From: an uncultured Lachnospiraceae bacterium
GTDB taxonomy: Bacteria > Bacillota > Clostridia > Lachnospirales > Lachnospiraceae
Direction of reading: 5' to 3'
DNA length: 64,000 nt
Assembly (NCBI GenBank): GCA_947305245.1
Contig: CAMZDG010000007.1
Location: forward strand, 45,048 to 109,047
Below are positions 32,926-42,686 of this stretch, one piece after another. Both the position numbers and the translations under genes were made by a program. A model generated the notes under the pieces. The model made no database searches. It worked only from the letters and a program-made list of their open reading frames with translations, and was not told where the DNA came from. How positions within the stretch are numbered: the first letter of the stretch is position 1; each line of letters opens with the position of its first letter.

Positions 32926-35415
32926 ATGATAAGAGAGAGCGAGCGGTGCTTTGAGTTAAGTACAAAGGATACAACTTATGTTTTTAGGGTTTTAAGTAAT
33001 GGGTTGTTGGAGCATGTGTATTATGGTGAGCGCATAGAACTCTTGGGCGAGGAGGAGCTGGCGAAAGGACAGGTGGAGGCGGTAGCGGAGAAGCAGGCAT
33101 TTGCACCGGGGAATTCGCTGGTTTATGCCAAGGAGGAGCAGAGCTTTGCGCCGGAGTATGGCGGGTTGGAGTGCTCGGCGCCCGGGAAGGGCGACGTGCG
33201 CGAGCCGATGGCGGAGGTCGTTGGGAGAAGCGGCGCCAGAACGCTGGATTTCGTCTATGACAGTCATGAGATCAGCGTGGGGAAGAAGGCGTTTGAGACG
33301 CTTCCTGGATCCGTAGACGAGGCAGATCAGGTGCAGCAGCTGAAGGTTGTCTTAAAGGACAGGTGGCAGGCGCTGACCTTGGAATTATATTATTGGGTCT
33401 ATGAGGATTGCAACGTGATCACGCGCAGTGCAGTCCTGATCAATGATGGTGCGCAGACGATCGCGGCAAATGACGGCGAACAGGCAATCAACGACGGCGA
33501 ACAGGCGGCCAATATCGGTGAGCAGGCGGTTATTATAAATCGCCTGCTTTCCATGCTTGTGGACCTGGAGGGAGATGACTGGCGCACGCACTTTTTCACG
33601 GGCGCATGGGCGCGGGAGATGAAGGAAAACTGCGTGCCGCTTGTGGGCGGGAAGCTGGTTTTGTCCTCAGCGACGGGGACTTCCTCGAATCGCGCGAATC
33701 CGTTCTTCTTCCTGGAGAAGGAGGATACTAGCGAGGATCATGGCGCGTGCCTTGGCTTTAACCTGATCTACAGCGGAAATCATTATGAGGCGCTGGAGGT
33801 CAGCCCCTACGGGAAGACGCGCGTTGCCACGGGGATTTCACCCCAGGGCTTTTCCTGGTTGCTTGCGCCCGGGGAACGCTTCGAGGCGCCGGAAACGGTC
33901 ATGACCTATTCCGCGGAAGGGCGAAATGGCATGAGCCGCAATATGCACGCCTTCGTGCGGGAGCATATCGTTCGAGGCACTTGGAAAAAGAAGGAGCGTC
34001 CCATCCTCCTAAACAGCTGGGAGGCTTATTATTTTGATTTCAACGAGGCGAAGCTCGTAAGGCTCGCGGAGACAGCAAAGAGCGTCGGCATCGAGCTGTT
34101 CGTCATGGACGACGGCTGGTTTGGCAAGCGGGATAATGACACTTGCTCGCTCGGCGACTGGACGGAGAATAAGAAGAAGCTCCCCGGAGGCGTAAAGGGG
34201 CTTGCCAAGAAGGTGAACGCGCTCGGTCTGGACTTTGGCATCTGGGTGGAGCCTGAGATGGTCAACGTGGACAGTGATCTTTACCGCGCGCATCCCGAGT
34301 GGGTGCTGGAGATTCCGGGAAAGCCACACAGTGAGGGCAGAAATCAGCGCATTCTCGATCTGAGCAATCCCCTCGTGCAGCAATATGTCATAGAGGAAAT
34401 GAGCCGCGTTTTCTCGTCGGCGAACATTGCTTACGTCAAGTGGGACATGAATCGTATTTACAGCGATGCTTATTCGCAGGCACTTTCGCCGGAGCGTCAG
34501 GGAGAGGTCGTGCACCGCTGTCAGCTGGGGCTTTATCACTGTATGAAGGAGCTGACGGAGAAGTTTCCTGAGATCTTATTCGAGGGCTGTGCATCCGGCG
34601 GCAACCGTTTTGACCTTGGCATTCTTTGCTACTTCCCGCAGATTTGGGGGAGCGATAATACGGATGCGATGTGCCGCGCGGAGATCCAAAATGGTTATAG
34701 CTATGGCTATCCTCAGTCCGTGATCGGCGCGCACGTCTCCTCATGCCCGAATCATCAGACCCTGCGCGTCACGCCGCTGGAGACGCGTTTCGCCGTGGCA
34801 AGCTTTGGCGTGCTGGGGTATGAGTGCAACTTGGCGGACATGAAGAAAGAGGACCTGGACGCCATTAAGACGCAGATCGAGCTTTATAAAAAGTGGCGCA
34901 GCGTCCTGCAGTTTGGCACCTGGATCAGAGGGAAGAGCTTTGCCGGGCACGGGATCAGCAATCTTCGTGACTGCGCGGGCAATCTACAGGAGTGGTTCTG
35001 TGTCTCGGAGGATCAAAAGTATGAGGTTGCAGTGCTCCTGCAGCGCTTTGCCATTCCGAACAATCATTCTCTGGTGCTTCGTCCGCGGGCCTTGGATCCG
35101 GAAAAGCTCTATCGTTTTTCCAATCGGGAGCTGAAATATAACGTCAAAGGCTTCGGCGATCTGGTCAACACCGTGGCGCCCATTCACATCAAGCAGGATT
35201 CCCTGCTCCACAACATGGTGGCGAAGTTCGTGAAAATGGACGGGGAGACGGAGGATTACCTGATGCGGGGCGACGTGCTGATGCGGGGCGGCGTGAACTT
35301 AAAGCAGCCGTACGGCGGTACCGGCTATAATGAGCAGGTGCGCTACTTCCCGGATTTTAGCGCAAGGACTTACTTTGTAGAGGAAGCGGGGCAAGGAGAA
35401 AAAGATGAATTGTAA
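32926..35415 (+). CDS. Alpha-galactosidase, glycoside hydrolase family 36
   Basis: 829 residues; family length about 730. Barrel motifs: LLNSWEAYYFDF, LFVMDDGWFGKR, WVEPEMVN, catalytic Asp nucleophile in KWDMNR (about 507), and acid/base Asp in WGSDNTDA (about 577). Cleaves terminal alpha-1,6-galactose from melibiose or raffinose; cytoplasmic. Odd feature: the N-terminal domain holds a 7-residue repeat (NDGAQTI, NDGEQAI, NDGEQAA, NIGEQAV; residues about 173-202) encoded by 21-bp repeats. The 3' end overlaps the next gene by 11 bp. A further ~90 residues of extra length lie in the same N-terminal domain. Confidence 0.95.
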   Translation: MIRESERCFELSTKDTTYVFRVLSNGLLEHVYYGERIELLGEEELAKGQVEAVAEKQAFAPGNSLVYAKEEQSFAPEYGGLECSAPGKGDVREPMAEVVGRSGARTLDFVYDSHEISVGKKAFETLPGSVDEADQVQQLKVVLKDRWQALTLELYYWVYEDCNVITRSAVLINDGAQTIAANDGEQAINDGEQAANIGEQAVIINRLLSMLVDLEGDDWRTHFFTGAWAREMKENCVPLVGGKLVLSSATGTSSNRANPFFFLEKEDTSEDHGACLGFNLIYSGNHYEALEVSPYGKTRVATGISPQGFSWLLAPGERFEAPETVMTYSAEGRNGMSRNMHAFVREHIVRGTWKKKERPILLNSWEAYYFDFNEAKLVRLAETAKSVGIELFVMDDGWFGKRDNDTCSLGDWTENKKKLPGGVKGLAKKVNALGLDFGIWVEPEMVNVDSDLYRAHPEWVLEIPGKPHSEGRNQRILDLSNPLVQQYVIEEMSRVFSSANIAYVKWDMNRIYSDAYSQALSPERQGEVVHRCQLGLYHCMKELTEKFPEILFEGCASGGNRFDLGILCYFPQIWGSDNTDAMCRAEIQNGYSYGYPQSVIGAHVSSCPNHQTLRVTPLETRFAVASFGVLGYECNLADMKKEDLDAIKTQIELYKKWRSVLQFGTWIRGKSFAGHGISNLRDCAGNLQEWFCVSEDQKYEVAVLLQRFAIPNNHSLVLRPRALDPEKLYRFSNRELKYNVKGFGDLVNTVAPIHIKQDSLLHNMVAKFVKMDGETEDYLMRGDVLMRGGVNLKQPYGGTGYNEQVRYFPDFSARTYFVEEAGQGEKDEL
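33442..33531 (+). repeat. 21-bp coding microrepeat inside the alpha-galactosidase gene
   Basis: Units begin at 33442, 33469, 33490 and 33511; the first is separated by 6 bp, the rest are contiguous. Each encodes a version of Asn-Asp-Gly-Glu-Gln-Ala-x. The reading frame is kept. Confidence 0.85.
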
Positions 35416-36484
35416 GAATTGTAATGCCGTTATGAAAATCGATCAGGAGAGGAAGGTCTTTGTCTGCCCGTATTGCGACAGCGTCGAGCCCTTTGACAAC
35501 GTGTCGAAGGACGAGCTGCAGGGCATGCTACATAAGGCTATTCGCGACGTCCGTAAGGAGAGCCTGAAGGAAGCCAAGGAGACGATCGCAAGAGAGAACG
35601 CGAATCTCAAGGGCCGCTCCCGGTCCCAGAAGATCAAGGATGCCGTGATCTTTGGGCTGCAGATCTTGTTTTGCCTATTCCTGGCATTTTGCTGTACGGG
35701 ATTTTTTGTGGATTATCAATTCCTCGCACTGATCTCTCTGATCCAGCTGATCCTTATGATCGTGATCCTCACGATGAAGAGAAAATGGCTGAAGACGGGG
35801 AAACTGAAATTCCAGAAGATCAAGACCGGGTGCACGATCGCAGTAGTCGTGCTTATCATACCCTGGATCTTTTTCCTCGTGAATGCGGATGAGTATGGTA
35901 CCCTGGAAAAGGAACCATGGCCGACGCAGGGCCTTGGCAGCACCTTGCCTGACCCGGGCGGAAGGATCCGGTATCAGGATTCGTCCAGCGTCAGCTTCTC
36001 CGCGTCCGTGAGACATATTTCAAAGAACTCTTATGACGCATTCATCAAGGCCTGTCAGGAAGCGGGTTATAACGTGGACGTGGAGGCCGGAGATGAAGAA
36101 TTCGTGGCATATCACGAAGAGACGGACAACAAGGTTTCCGTCCGGTATTATAAGTACGACAGGAGCCTACGCGTCAAGGTGGAAAAAGCCATCACGATGA
36201 CCGATGCCTGGCCGTCGGGAGAGGTTGCGGCATTGATCCCCAAGCCTGAACTGGAGAAGTGTCACGTACAGCAGATGAACCAGTCCTGCATCGAGGTTTA
36301 CGTCGGCGACATGACGCATGACGAATTTCTCCAATATGTCACGACCTGTCAGGAGGCGGGTTTCGATGGAAGCTACTATAGTCAGAATGATTATTTTTAC
36401 GGGAACAAGGACGGTGCGTCACTGACCCTGGAATTCCATCGCGGAAGGATCATGTTCATTCGCGTGTACGTATCATCTTATTGA
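35405..36484 (+). CDS. Zinc-ribbon membrane protein with DUF6591-like C-terminus
   Basis: 359 residues. N-terminal zinc ribbon CKNCN (3-7) and CPYCDS (about 22-27), a helical linker, three TM helices (about 83-102, 103-122, 138-157), and an extracytoplasmic domain of two related halves (SKNSYDAFIKACQEAGYNVD and THDEFLQYVTTCQEAGFDG each followed by a YY-containing strand). This looks like the DUF6591 family of Firmicutes. Function unknown; the ribbon may bind a cytoplasmic partner. AAGGAG ribosome site, overlapping the alpha-galactosidase gene by 11 bp, though a link to sugar use is not evident. Confidence 0.72.
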   Translation: MNCKNCNAVMKIDQERKVFVCPYCDSVEPFDNVSKDELQGMLHKAIRDVRKESLKEAKETIARENANLKGRSRSQKIKDAVIFGLQILFCLFLAFCCTGFFVDYQFLALISLIQLILMIVILTMKRKWLKTGKLKFQKIKTGCTIAVVVLIIPWIFFLVNADEYGTLEKEPWPTQGLGSTLPDPGGRIRYQDSSSVSFSASVRHISKNSYDAFIKACQEAGYNVDVEAGDEEFVAYHEETDNKVSVRYYKYDRSLRVKVEKAITMTDAWPSGEVAALIPKPELEKCHVQQMNQSCIEVYVGDMTHDEFLQYVTTCQEAGFDGSYYSQNDYFYGNKDGASLTLEFHRGRIMFIRVYVSSY

Positions 36485-36542
36485 TCAAGGCTGCAGGGGC
36501 ATAAGCAAGTCTTCGGCCGCATAGGATTTCCCAAGGGAGACG

Positions 36543-38318
36543 ATGGGGAGATTTGCCTTGTCCCAGAAGCTGGAAAATCAGTTGAATCTTGCACTTGAGA
36601 CACCGGAGGACGTAAGGCGTCAGACCAGGGATCTCAACGTGGGATATGACCTGCAGGAGCAGACTTGGGAGCTGATCATAAAGTATCACGGTGCGCCGGA
36701 GGAGCTTCAGTCAGCCATGGTGCGGCTTTCCGCCGGGATCACTCTTGAGCCGTTGATCGCGGGATACGCCATCCTCACGGTTCCGGAAGACTATGTGGAA
36801 ACGGTCAGCCGTAATCCGCAGATCGAATATGTAGAAAAACCGAAGAATTATTATTTCGTTCAGGAAGGGCCCTCGGCACGCGCCTGCATTGTCAGCGTGA
36901 CTGCCAGAGAGCCTTTTTTGAGTGGCGAGGGCGTGCTGATGGCGGTGATCGACAGCGGGCTTGCCTATCAGCGAAGGGAGTTTCGGCGCGAGGACGGAAG
37001 TACGCGCATTCGCTTCTTTTGGGATCAGACACTGGAAGGCGGCGGAGAACTTCCGGGCCCGCCTGTGGGGTTTTTTCAGGGCGCGGAATTTAACGAGGCG
37101 CAGATCAATGCGGCGCTCTTTTCGGGGACAGAGGCAGAGCGAAGAGAGCGTATGCCGACCATCGACGTCAGCGGGCATGGAACGGCCGTGACGGGCATTG
37201 CCGCAGCCTCCAGGATCGGGGAGTATCAGGGCGTTGCGCCTAAGGCGGATCTTCTGATCGTCAAGCTCGGCGGCGACGGCGCGCTTGCGGGATATTCCAA
37301 GACAACGGAGATCCTTCGCGCCGTCACTTATTGCATCCGAAAAGGGCTGGAGCTGGGCGAGCCCCTGGTGATCAATCTCAGCTTTGGTAACACCTATGGA
37401 GCACATGACGGGAGTTCTCTCCTGGAACGGTTTCTGGACAATGCGGCAGAAATTGGAAGGACCGTGATCTGCGTGGGCAGCGGAAATGAAGGGAATTCTG
37501 CAGGACATGTTTCGGGGAGGCTTTTGACGCGAAGGACGGTGGACCTTGCCGTGGCCGGGTTTGAGAGGAATCTGAGCGTGCAGCTTTGGAAGCAGTATCC
37601 CGATGAGTTTCGGATTGACCTTCGCGCGCCGGGCGGGAGCGTGGTCAGCCTAATGCCAGAGCGCCTGGATGCGAGCGGCGGAGGATATACGCTCCGCGTT
37701 GAGAACGTCAGGATTTTGGTGTATTTTGGAGTACCTACGCCATATTCGGCCGCGCAGGAAATCTACCTAGAGTTTCTTCCAATCTGGGAGGGGGAGTATC
37801 TTTCTGAGGGGATCTGGCGTTTTGAATTGGAACCCGTCAGGATCGTGACCGGAGAATATGCTTTTTATCTGCCCTCTGCCGTGACACGAAATCGTGGAAC
37901 GGGTTTTTTGGAGTCATCGCCCGATGCAACGCTGACGATCCCGTCGACGGCCGCGAAGGTGATCACGGTGGGGGCGTATGACGTTTCTTTTGATGCGTAT
38001 GCAGATTTCTCCGGACGCGGGTTCATAACGCAAAACAGTAAGCCGGACCTTGTGGCGCCTGGCGTGAACGTCCTGGCACCGGATCTCTTTGGCGGCTACG
38101 TGAGCGTCACGGGCACTTCCTTTAGCGTGCCCATCGTCAGTGGGAGCGCGGCGCTCCTCATGGAATGGGGGATCATTCGCGGAAATGATCCTTGGCTCTA
38201 CGGGGAGAAGATCAAGGCATACCTGCAAAGGGGCGCGCAACCAATCCGCGGGGAGAATAGGTATCCCAATGAAAAAGTCGGATATGGTGCGGTATGTATT
38301 TCGGACAGTCTGAAATAA
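36543..38318 (+). CDS. S8 subtilisin-like protease (Csp-like)
   Basis: 591 residues. Complete catalytic triad: Asp136 in AVIDSG, His212 in SGHGTAVTGIA, Ser526 in GTSFSVPIVSG. The N-terminal ~95 residues look like a subtilisin prodomain (YAILTVPEDYVETVSRNPQ). There is no signal peptide. A long insert between His and Ser (about 330-460, beta-rich) matches the jelly-roll insert of clostridial Csp proteases, which process the spore-cortex lytic enzyme SleC at germination. Csp relatives are widespread in Lachnospiraceae, including species where sporulation is unclear, so the target is open. ATG 36543 with GGGAGACG ahead. Confidence 0.88.
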   Translation: MGRFALSQKLENQLNLALETPEDVRRQTRDLNVGYDLQEQTWELIIKYHGAPEELQSAMVRLSAGITLEPLIAGYAILTVPEDYVETVSRNPQIEYVEKPKNYYFVQEGPSARACIVSVTAREPFLSGEGVLMAVIDSGLAYQRREFRREDGSTRIRFFWDQTLEGGGELPGPPVGFFQGAEFNEAQINAALFSGTEAERRERMPTIDVSGHGTAVTGIAAASRIGEYQGVAPKADLLIVKLGGDGALAGYSKTTEILRAVTYCIRKGLELGEPLVINLSFGNTYGAHDGSSLLERFLDNAAEIGRTVICVGSGNEGNSAGHVSGRLLTRRTVDLAVAGFERNLSVQLWKQYPDEFRIDLRAPGGSVVSLMPERLDASGGGYTLRVENVRILVYFGVPTPYSAAQEIYLEFLPIWEGEYLSEGIWRFELEPVRIVTGEYAFYLPSAVTRNRGTGFLESSPDATLTIPSTAAKVITVGAYDVSFDAYADFSGRGFITQNSKPDLVAPGVNVLAPDLFGGYVSVTGTSFSVPIVSGSAALLMEWGIIRGNDPWLYGEKIKAYLQRGAQPIRGENRYPNEKVGYGAVCISDSLK

Positions 38319-38335
38319 AAAAATCAAAATATGTA

Positions 38336-38364
38336 TTGACAATTTAAAGCGACAGAGTTATGAT
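38336..38364 (+). promoter_or_regulatory. trp operon promoter
   Basis: TTGACA (38336-38341), 17-bp spacer, TATGAT (38359-38364), just upstream of the T-box leader. Confidence 0.85.
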
Positions 38365-38370
38365 TCTTTT

Positions 38371-38698
38371 CAAGCAAGGAGCATTTCGCTTCGAGCGTAA
38401 TTGAATAGCGGAACAAACCGAGGAAGTGGAGATAAAAACGGTAGATGCGCTTACAGAGAGACCGGTTGCTGAGAAAGGTTGGAAATGCAGGCTGTTAAAT
38501 GGACCACGGAGGGCGCTTAGAAATGGATCAAGAGATCCAGAGTATGGGGCGACGTTAGGCATGCGTCAATTGCACAGGATATGTTGGTATCCGATAAGAG
38601 CACTCCTTAGAAGGGAGTGAATCAAGGTGGCACCGCGGGAGAAAAGATAACCCGTCCTTGACAGTATCAGAGTGATATTGTCAAGGACTTTCGTTTTT
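38371..38698 (+). ncRNA. T-box leader, probably tRNA-Trp sensing
   Basis: The conserved T-box AAGGTGGCACCGCGGGA is at 38624-38640. Stem I distal features (AGAGAGACCGGTTGCTGAGA from 38455) precede a likely specifier TGG at 38500-38502 in AAATGGACC, matching Trp and the trpE gene downstream. Uncharged tRNA-Trp would stabilise the antiterminator and let transcription pass the terminator at 38654-38698. The specifier is by position and gene context; I did not fold the RNA fully. Confidence 0.92.
38654..38698 (+). terminator. T-box-controlled terminator
   Basis: GTCCTTGACAGTATC and GATATTGTCAAGGAC form a 15-bp stem with one wobble around a short loop, followed by a T-rich run at 38689-38698. Confidence 0.9.
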
Positions 38699-38726
38699 TA
38701 AATCTTTATCAAAGGGAGGTAACAAC

Positions 38727-40199
38727 ATGAAGGTGAATCGGACTTTGGAGGAATGTAAACAGCTCGCAGGGTTGGGCGACTATGGCGTGATCCCCCTGGC
38801 CACGGAAATCTACGGAGACGCAAAGACGCCGATCGAAGTGCTCCGCATCTTAAAGAAGGTCAGCCGTCACGTATATCTTTTGGAGAGCGCGGATTCCCAG
38901 AAGCGATGGGGACGATACTCCTTCCTGGGATATGATCCCCTGCTGGAGCTCTCCTGCAGAAATGGCGTGACCACGATCAAGACGGCGCTCACGACGCAGA
39001 CGGAGACCAAGGACGTACGCACCTGCATCCGCGAGATCATGAAGGAGAATGCAAGTCCCGTGCTTCCGGAGCTTCCCGGATTTACCGGCGGCCTTGTCGG
39101 ATATTTCTCCTACGATTACATCAAATATGCAGAGCCCACCTTAAAGCTCGACGCGAAGGATGAGGAAGGCTTTTCCGACGTCAACCTGATGCTGTTTTCC
39201 AAGGTGATCGCCTTCGATCATTTCCGCCAGAAGATCATTCTCATCGCGAACTTTAAGGCGAATGACGTAGAGATCAATTATCATAAGGCATTACTTGAGC
39301 TGGAGGCGACGAAGCGCCTGATCCTGGACGGCGAGAAGGCGCCGCAGGAGCCCCTGAAACTGAAATCCGAATTCCGCGGACTGTTTGACAAGGATGCCTA
39401 TTGCAGGATGGTGGAGCGCGGAAAGCATTACATCAAGGAGGGTGACATTTTTCAGGTGGTGCTCTCCAACAGATTTGAGGCGGAGATGGAAGGGAGCCTT
39501 CTTGATGCATACCGCGTGCTCCGCACGAAAAATCCGTCGCCCTACATGTTCTACTTTTCTGGCGCGGACGGAGAGTTCACCGGAGCGAGTCCTGAGACGC
39601 TCGTGAAGCTGGAGAACGGAAAAGCCTTCACCTTCCCGCTGGCCGGGACCAGAAAGCGGGGAGCTACTCCCGAGGAAGACCTGGCGCTGGAAAAGGAGCT
39701 TCTCGCAGACGAAAAGGAACGTGCGGAGCACAACATGCTGGTGGATCTTGGAAGAAATGACATCGGAAAGATCAGTAAGATCGGAACCGTCCAGGTGGAA
39801 AAGTACATGGGAATTGAGCGGTACTCACATGTCATGCACATTGGTTCCACCGTCAGCGGACAGCTCGCGGACGGCAAGGATGCACTGGACTGCGTGGACG
39901 CGATCCTGCCTGCGGGAACCCTGTCCGGAGCACCGAAGCTTCGTGCCTGCGAGATCATCAATGAGCTCGAGAATAACAAGAGAGGCATCTATGGCGGTGC
40001 CATCGGTTATATCTCCTTCACCGGAAATTTGGATACCTGTATCGGGATCAGGCTTGCGTTCTCCAAGAACGGAAAGGTGTTCGTAAGATCGGGCGCAGGT
40101 ATTGTGGCGGACAGCGTACCTGAGAAGGAATATCAGGAATGTCTGCAGAAGGCCGCGGCAGTGAGGGAAGCGATCGAGGAAGCTTGCGAGGAAATGTGA
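38727..40199 (+). CDS. trpE: Anthranilate synthase component I
   Basis: 490 residues, normal length. First enzyme of tryptophan synthesis: chorismate plus ammonia or glutamine to anthranilate. Feedback-site block [18 protein letters not shown] near residue 52, PSPYMFY, and the chorismate-binding core [44 protein letters not shown] and [10 protein letters not shown] are all present. AAAGGGAGG ribosome site. First gene after the T-box; 17 bp before trpGD. Confidence 0.97.
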   Translation: MKVNRTLEECKQLAGLGDYGVIPLATEIYGDAKTPIEVLRILKKVSRHVYLLESADSQKRWGRYSFLGYDPLLELSCRNGVTTIKTALTTQTETKDVRTCIREIMKENASPVLPELPGFTGGLVGYFSYDYIKYAEPTLKLDAKDEEGFSDVNLMLFSKVIAFDHFRQKIILIANFKANDVEINYHKALLELEATKRLILDGEKAPQEPLKLKSEFRGLFDKDAYCRMVERGKHYIKEGDIFQVVLSNRFEAEMEGSLLDAYRVLRTKNPSPYMFYFSGADGEFTGASPETLVKLENGKAFTFPLAGTRKRGATPEEDLALEKELLADEKERAEHNMLVDLGRNDIGKISKIGTVQVEKYMGIERYSHVMHIGSTVSGQLADGKDALDCVDAILPAGTLSGAPKLRACEIINELENNKRGIYGGAIGYISFTGNLDTCIGIRLAFSKNGKVFVRSGAGIVADSVPEKEYQECLQKAAAVREAIEEACEEM

Positions 40200-40216
40200 T
40201 CAAGGAGGGTGTAGGA

Positions 40217-41842
40217 ATGGTTTTATTGATTGATAATTATGACAGCTTTTCTTATAACGTATATCAGATGGTTGGGGCCGTGGAGCCGGACGTCAAGGTG
40301 ATCCGAAATGACGAGATGACCGTGGAAGAAATTGAAGCGCTCGCGCCCGATCATATCATTATCTCGCCGGGCCCCGGACGACCGGAGGACGCGGGAATCT
40401 GCAGGGAAGTGATCCGTCACTTTACGGGAAAGATCCCCATCCTTGGCATCTGCCTTGGACATCAGGCCATCTGCCAGGAATTCGGCGCGACGGTCACCTA
40501 CGCAAAGCAGCTGATGCACGGGAAGCAGAGCGTCGCAAAGATTGACACCTCGAGCAAGCTCTTTCAGGGCATGCACTCGGAGATGACGGTGGGACGGTAT
40601 CATTCCTTGGCAGCAGAGGAGGCGACCTTGCCGGAGTGCCTGAAGGTGATCGCGAGGACTGCGGACGGCGAGGTGATGGCGGTGGAGCACGTGAGCGCAC
40701 CGACCTATGGCGTACAGTTTCATCCGGAATCGATCTTAACGCCGGAGGGATATCGGATCGTAGAGAATTTCTTGGGAAAAGCAAATACAGAACAGAAAGC
40801 AGAGGACGCAGGGGCCAGAAAGGAATCAGACATGATCAAGGAAGCAATCATCAAACTTAGCAAAAAAGAGGACATCGGATATGACAGGGCAAAGGCCGTG
40901 ATGAATGAGATCATGGACGGTACGACTTCTGAGGTGCAAAAGAGCGCATATCTGACCGCACTTTCCATGAAGGGCGAGACCATTGAGGAGATCACCGGAA
41001 GCGCGGAGGCCATGCGCGATCATAGCTTAAAGCTGCATGCGGACAGACCGACGCTTGAGATCGTTGGAACCGGCGGAGACAATGCAAATTCCTTTAACAT
41101 TTCTACGACCTCTGCCATGGTGATCGCGGCAGCAGGCGTACCGGTGACCAAGCACGGCAACCGCGCCGCAAGCTCGAAATCCGGCGCTGCAGATTGCTTG
41201 GAGGCACTCGGCGCAAACATTACGATCGAGCCGGAAAAGAGCATCGAGGTTCTGAATGAGGCTGGCATCTGCTTCCTGTTTGCACAAAAATATCACAGTG
41301 CCATGAAGTACGTGGGACCCATCCGCAAGGAGCTGGGGATCCGCACGATCTTTAACATTTTAGGGCCTCTGACCAATCCCGCATGCCCTTCCATGATCGT
41401 GCTTGGCGTATATGAGGAGGCACTGCTTGAGCCCCTTGCAAAGGTGCTTTCCAATCTTGGAATTCAGAGAGGTCTCGTGGTATTTGGAAGAGAGAAGCTG
41501 GATGAGATCTCTGCAGTCGGTGAGACGGCAGTTTGTGAGATCGATCACGGCACCTTCAAGAAATATGTGATCACGCCGGAGGACATGGGTCTGGAGCATT
41601 GTGGCCAGAAGGATCTGCTTGGCGGAACGCCCGCGGAGAATGCGGAGATCACGAAGGCAGTGCTTCGCGGCGAGGAGCAGGGCGGCAAGAGGACCGCAGT
41701 GCTGATGAATGCAGGTGCGGCGCTGTATGTGGCAGGAAAGGCTGCTTCCCTCAAGGAGGGCGTAGAGCTTGCAGCGAAGACCATCGATGACGGAGTAGCG
41801 TACAAGAAGATGGAGGAGTTCGTTGCCTTGACCAATAAGTAA
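40217..41842 (+). CDS. trpGD: Fused anthranilate synthase component II / anthranilate phosphoribosyltransferase
   Basis: ATG 40217 follows AAGGAGGG; 541 residues. Residues 1-190 are the class I glutamine amidotransferase ([10 protein letters not shown], nucleophile Cys in GICLGHQAI near residue 81, HPES with the catalytic His/Glu). From about 205 begins Trp[16 protein letters not shown] (PRPP binding), [18 protein letters not shown], and [10 protein letters not shown]. The fusion channels ammonia and anthranilate as in enteric TrpGD. A short basic/acidic linker ([16 protein letters not shown]) joins the parts. Confidence 0.97.
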   Translation: MVLLIDNYDSFSYNVYQMVGAVEPDVKVIRNDEMTVEEIEALAPDHIIISPGPGRPEDAGICREVIRHFTGKIPILGICLGHQAICQEFGATVTYAKQLMHGKQSVAKIDTSSKLFQGMHSEMTVGRYHSLAAEEATLPECLKVIARTADGEVMAVEHVSAPTYGVQFHPESILTPEGYRIVENFLGKANTEQKAEDAGARKESDMIKEAIIKLSKKEDIGYDRAKAVMNEIMDGTTSEVQKSAYLTALSMKGETIEEITGSAEAMRDHSLKLHADRPTLEIVGTGGDNANSFNISTTSAMVIAAAGVPVTKHGNRAASSKSGAADCLEALGANITIEPEKSIEVLNEAGICFLFAQKYHSAMKYVGPIRKELGIRTIFNILGPLTNPACPSMIVLGVYEEALLEPLAKVLSNLGIQRGLVVFGREKLDEISAVGETAVCEIDHGTFKKYVITPEDMGLEHCGQKDLLGGTPAENAEITKAVLRGEEQGGKRTAVLMNAGAALYVAGKAASLKEGVELAAKTIDDGVAYKKMEEFVALTNK

Positions 41843-41862
41843 TTAGGATTAGGTGTAAATAT

Positions 41863-42663
41863 ATGACGATTTTAGATGAGATTGCGGAGAGAACAAGGGA
41901 GAGGATTTTAGTCCAAAAGAGGAATATCCCTGAAAAGGAATTACAGGCGGTTGTAAGGGAGATCCTGGCGAGGGAGAAGGAAGAAGGCTGCGGAGGCAGG
42001 GCTTTTGAAGAGGCGCTGGCGAAGGAGGGGATGAGCTTTATCTGTGAGGTAAAGAAGGCATCGCCGTCGAAGGGGCTGATCGCAAAGGACTTTCCGTACC
42101 TGGAGATTGCGAGGGAGTATGAAAAGGCGGGCGCAAGTGCCATGTCGATCCTGACGGAGCCGTTTTATTTCCAGGGGAGCGACGAATATTTGAGGGCCAT
42201 CAGGAAAGAGGTTTCCATTCCGATCCTGCGAAAGGACTTTACGGTGGATGCGTATATGCTCTATCAGGCAAAGGAGATGGGCGCGAACGCGGTGCTTCTC
42301 ATTTGTGCGCTGCTCTCGGACATGGAGCTTTCCGAGTATTTGGGACTGGCAAAGGAGCTTGGGCTTGCGGCGCTGGTGGAGACACATGATGAGCAGGAAT
42401 TGGAAATGGCGCTGCGGTCCGGCACAAGGATCATTGGCGTCAACAATCGTAACCTGAAGGACTTTACGGTGGACATCCAGAATTCCGTGAGGCTGCGGGA
42501 GCTGGTGCCGAGGGATCGGCTGTTTGTTTCCGAGAGCGGCATGAAGACGCGAGAAGACATTGCAAGGCTGGAGCGGGGCGGCGTCAATGCAGTCCTTATC
42601 GGAGAGACGCTGATGAGAAGTCCTGATAAGAAGAAAATGCTGGATGAACTCGCCGGACGGTGA
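41863..42663 (+). CDS. trpC: Indole-3-glycerol phosphate synthase
   Basis: 266 residues, TIM barrel. Conserved: CEVKKASPSKGLI (catalytic Lys), SILTEPFYFQGS, LRKDFTVDAYMLYQA (second catalytic Lys in the RKDF motif), VETHDEQEL, GVNNRNLKDF, and SESGM phosphate site. Converts CdRP to indole-3-glycerol phosphate. Separate from trpF here, unlike enterics. Confidence 0.97.
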   Translation: MTILDEIAERTRERILVQKRNIPEKELQAVVREILAREKEEGCGGRAFEEALAKEGMSFICEVKKASPSKGLIAKDFPYLEIAREYEKAGASAMSILTEPFYFQGSDEYLRAIRKEVSIPILRKDFTVDAYMLYQAKEMGANAVLLICALLSDMELSEYLGLAKELGLAALVETHDEQELEMALRSGTRIIGVNNRNLKDFTVDIQNSVRLRELVPRDRLFVSESGMKTREDIARLERGGVNAVLIGETLMRSPDKKKMLDELAGR

Positions 42664-42686
42664 TAACCCAGTAATGGTAAAGTGGA

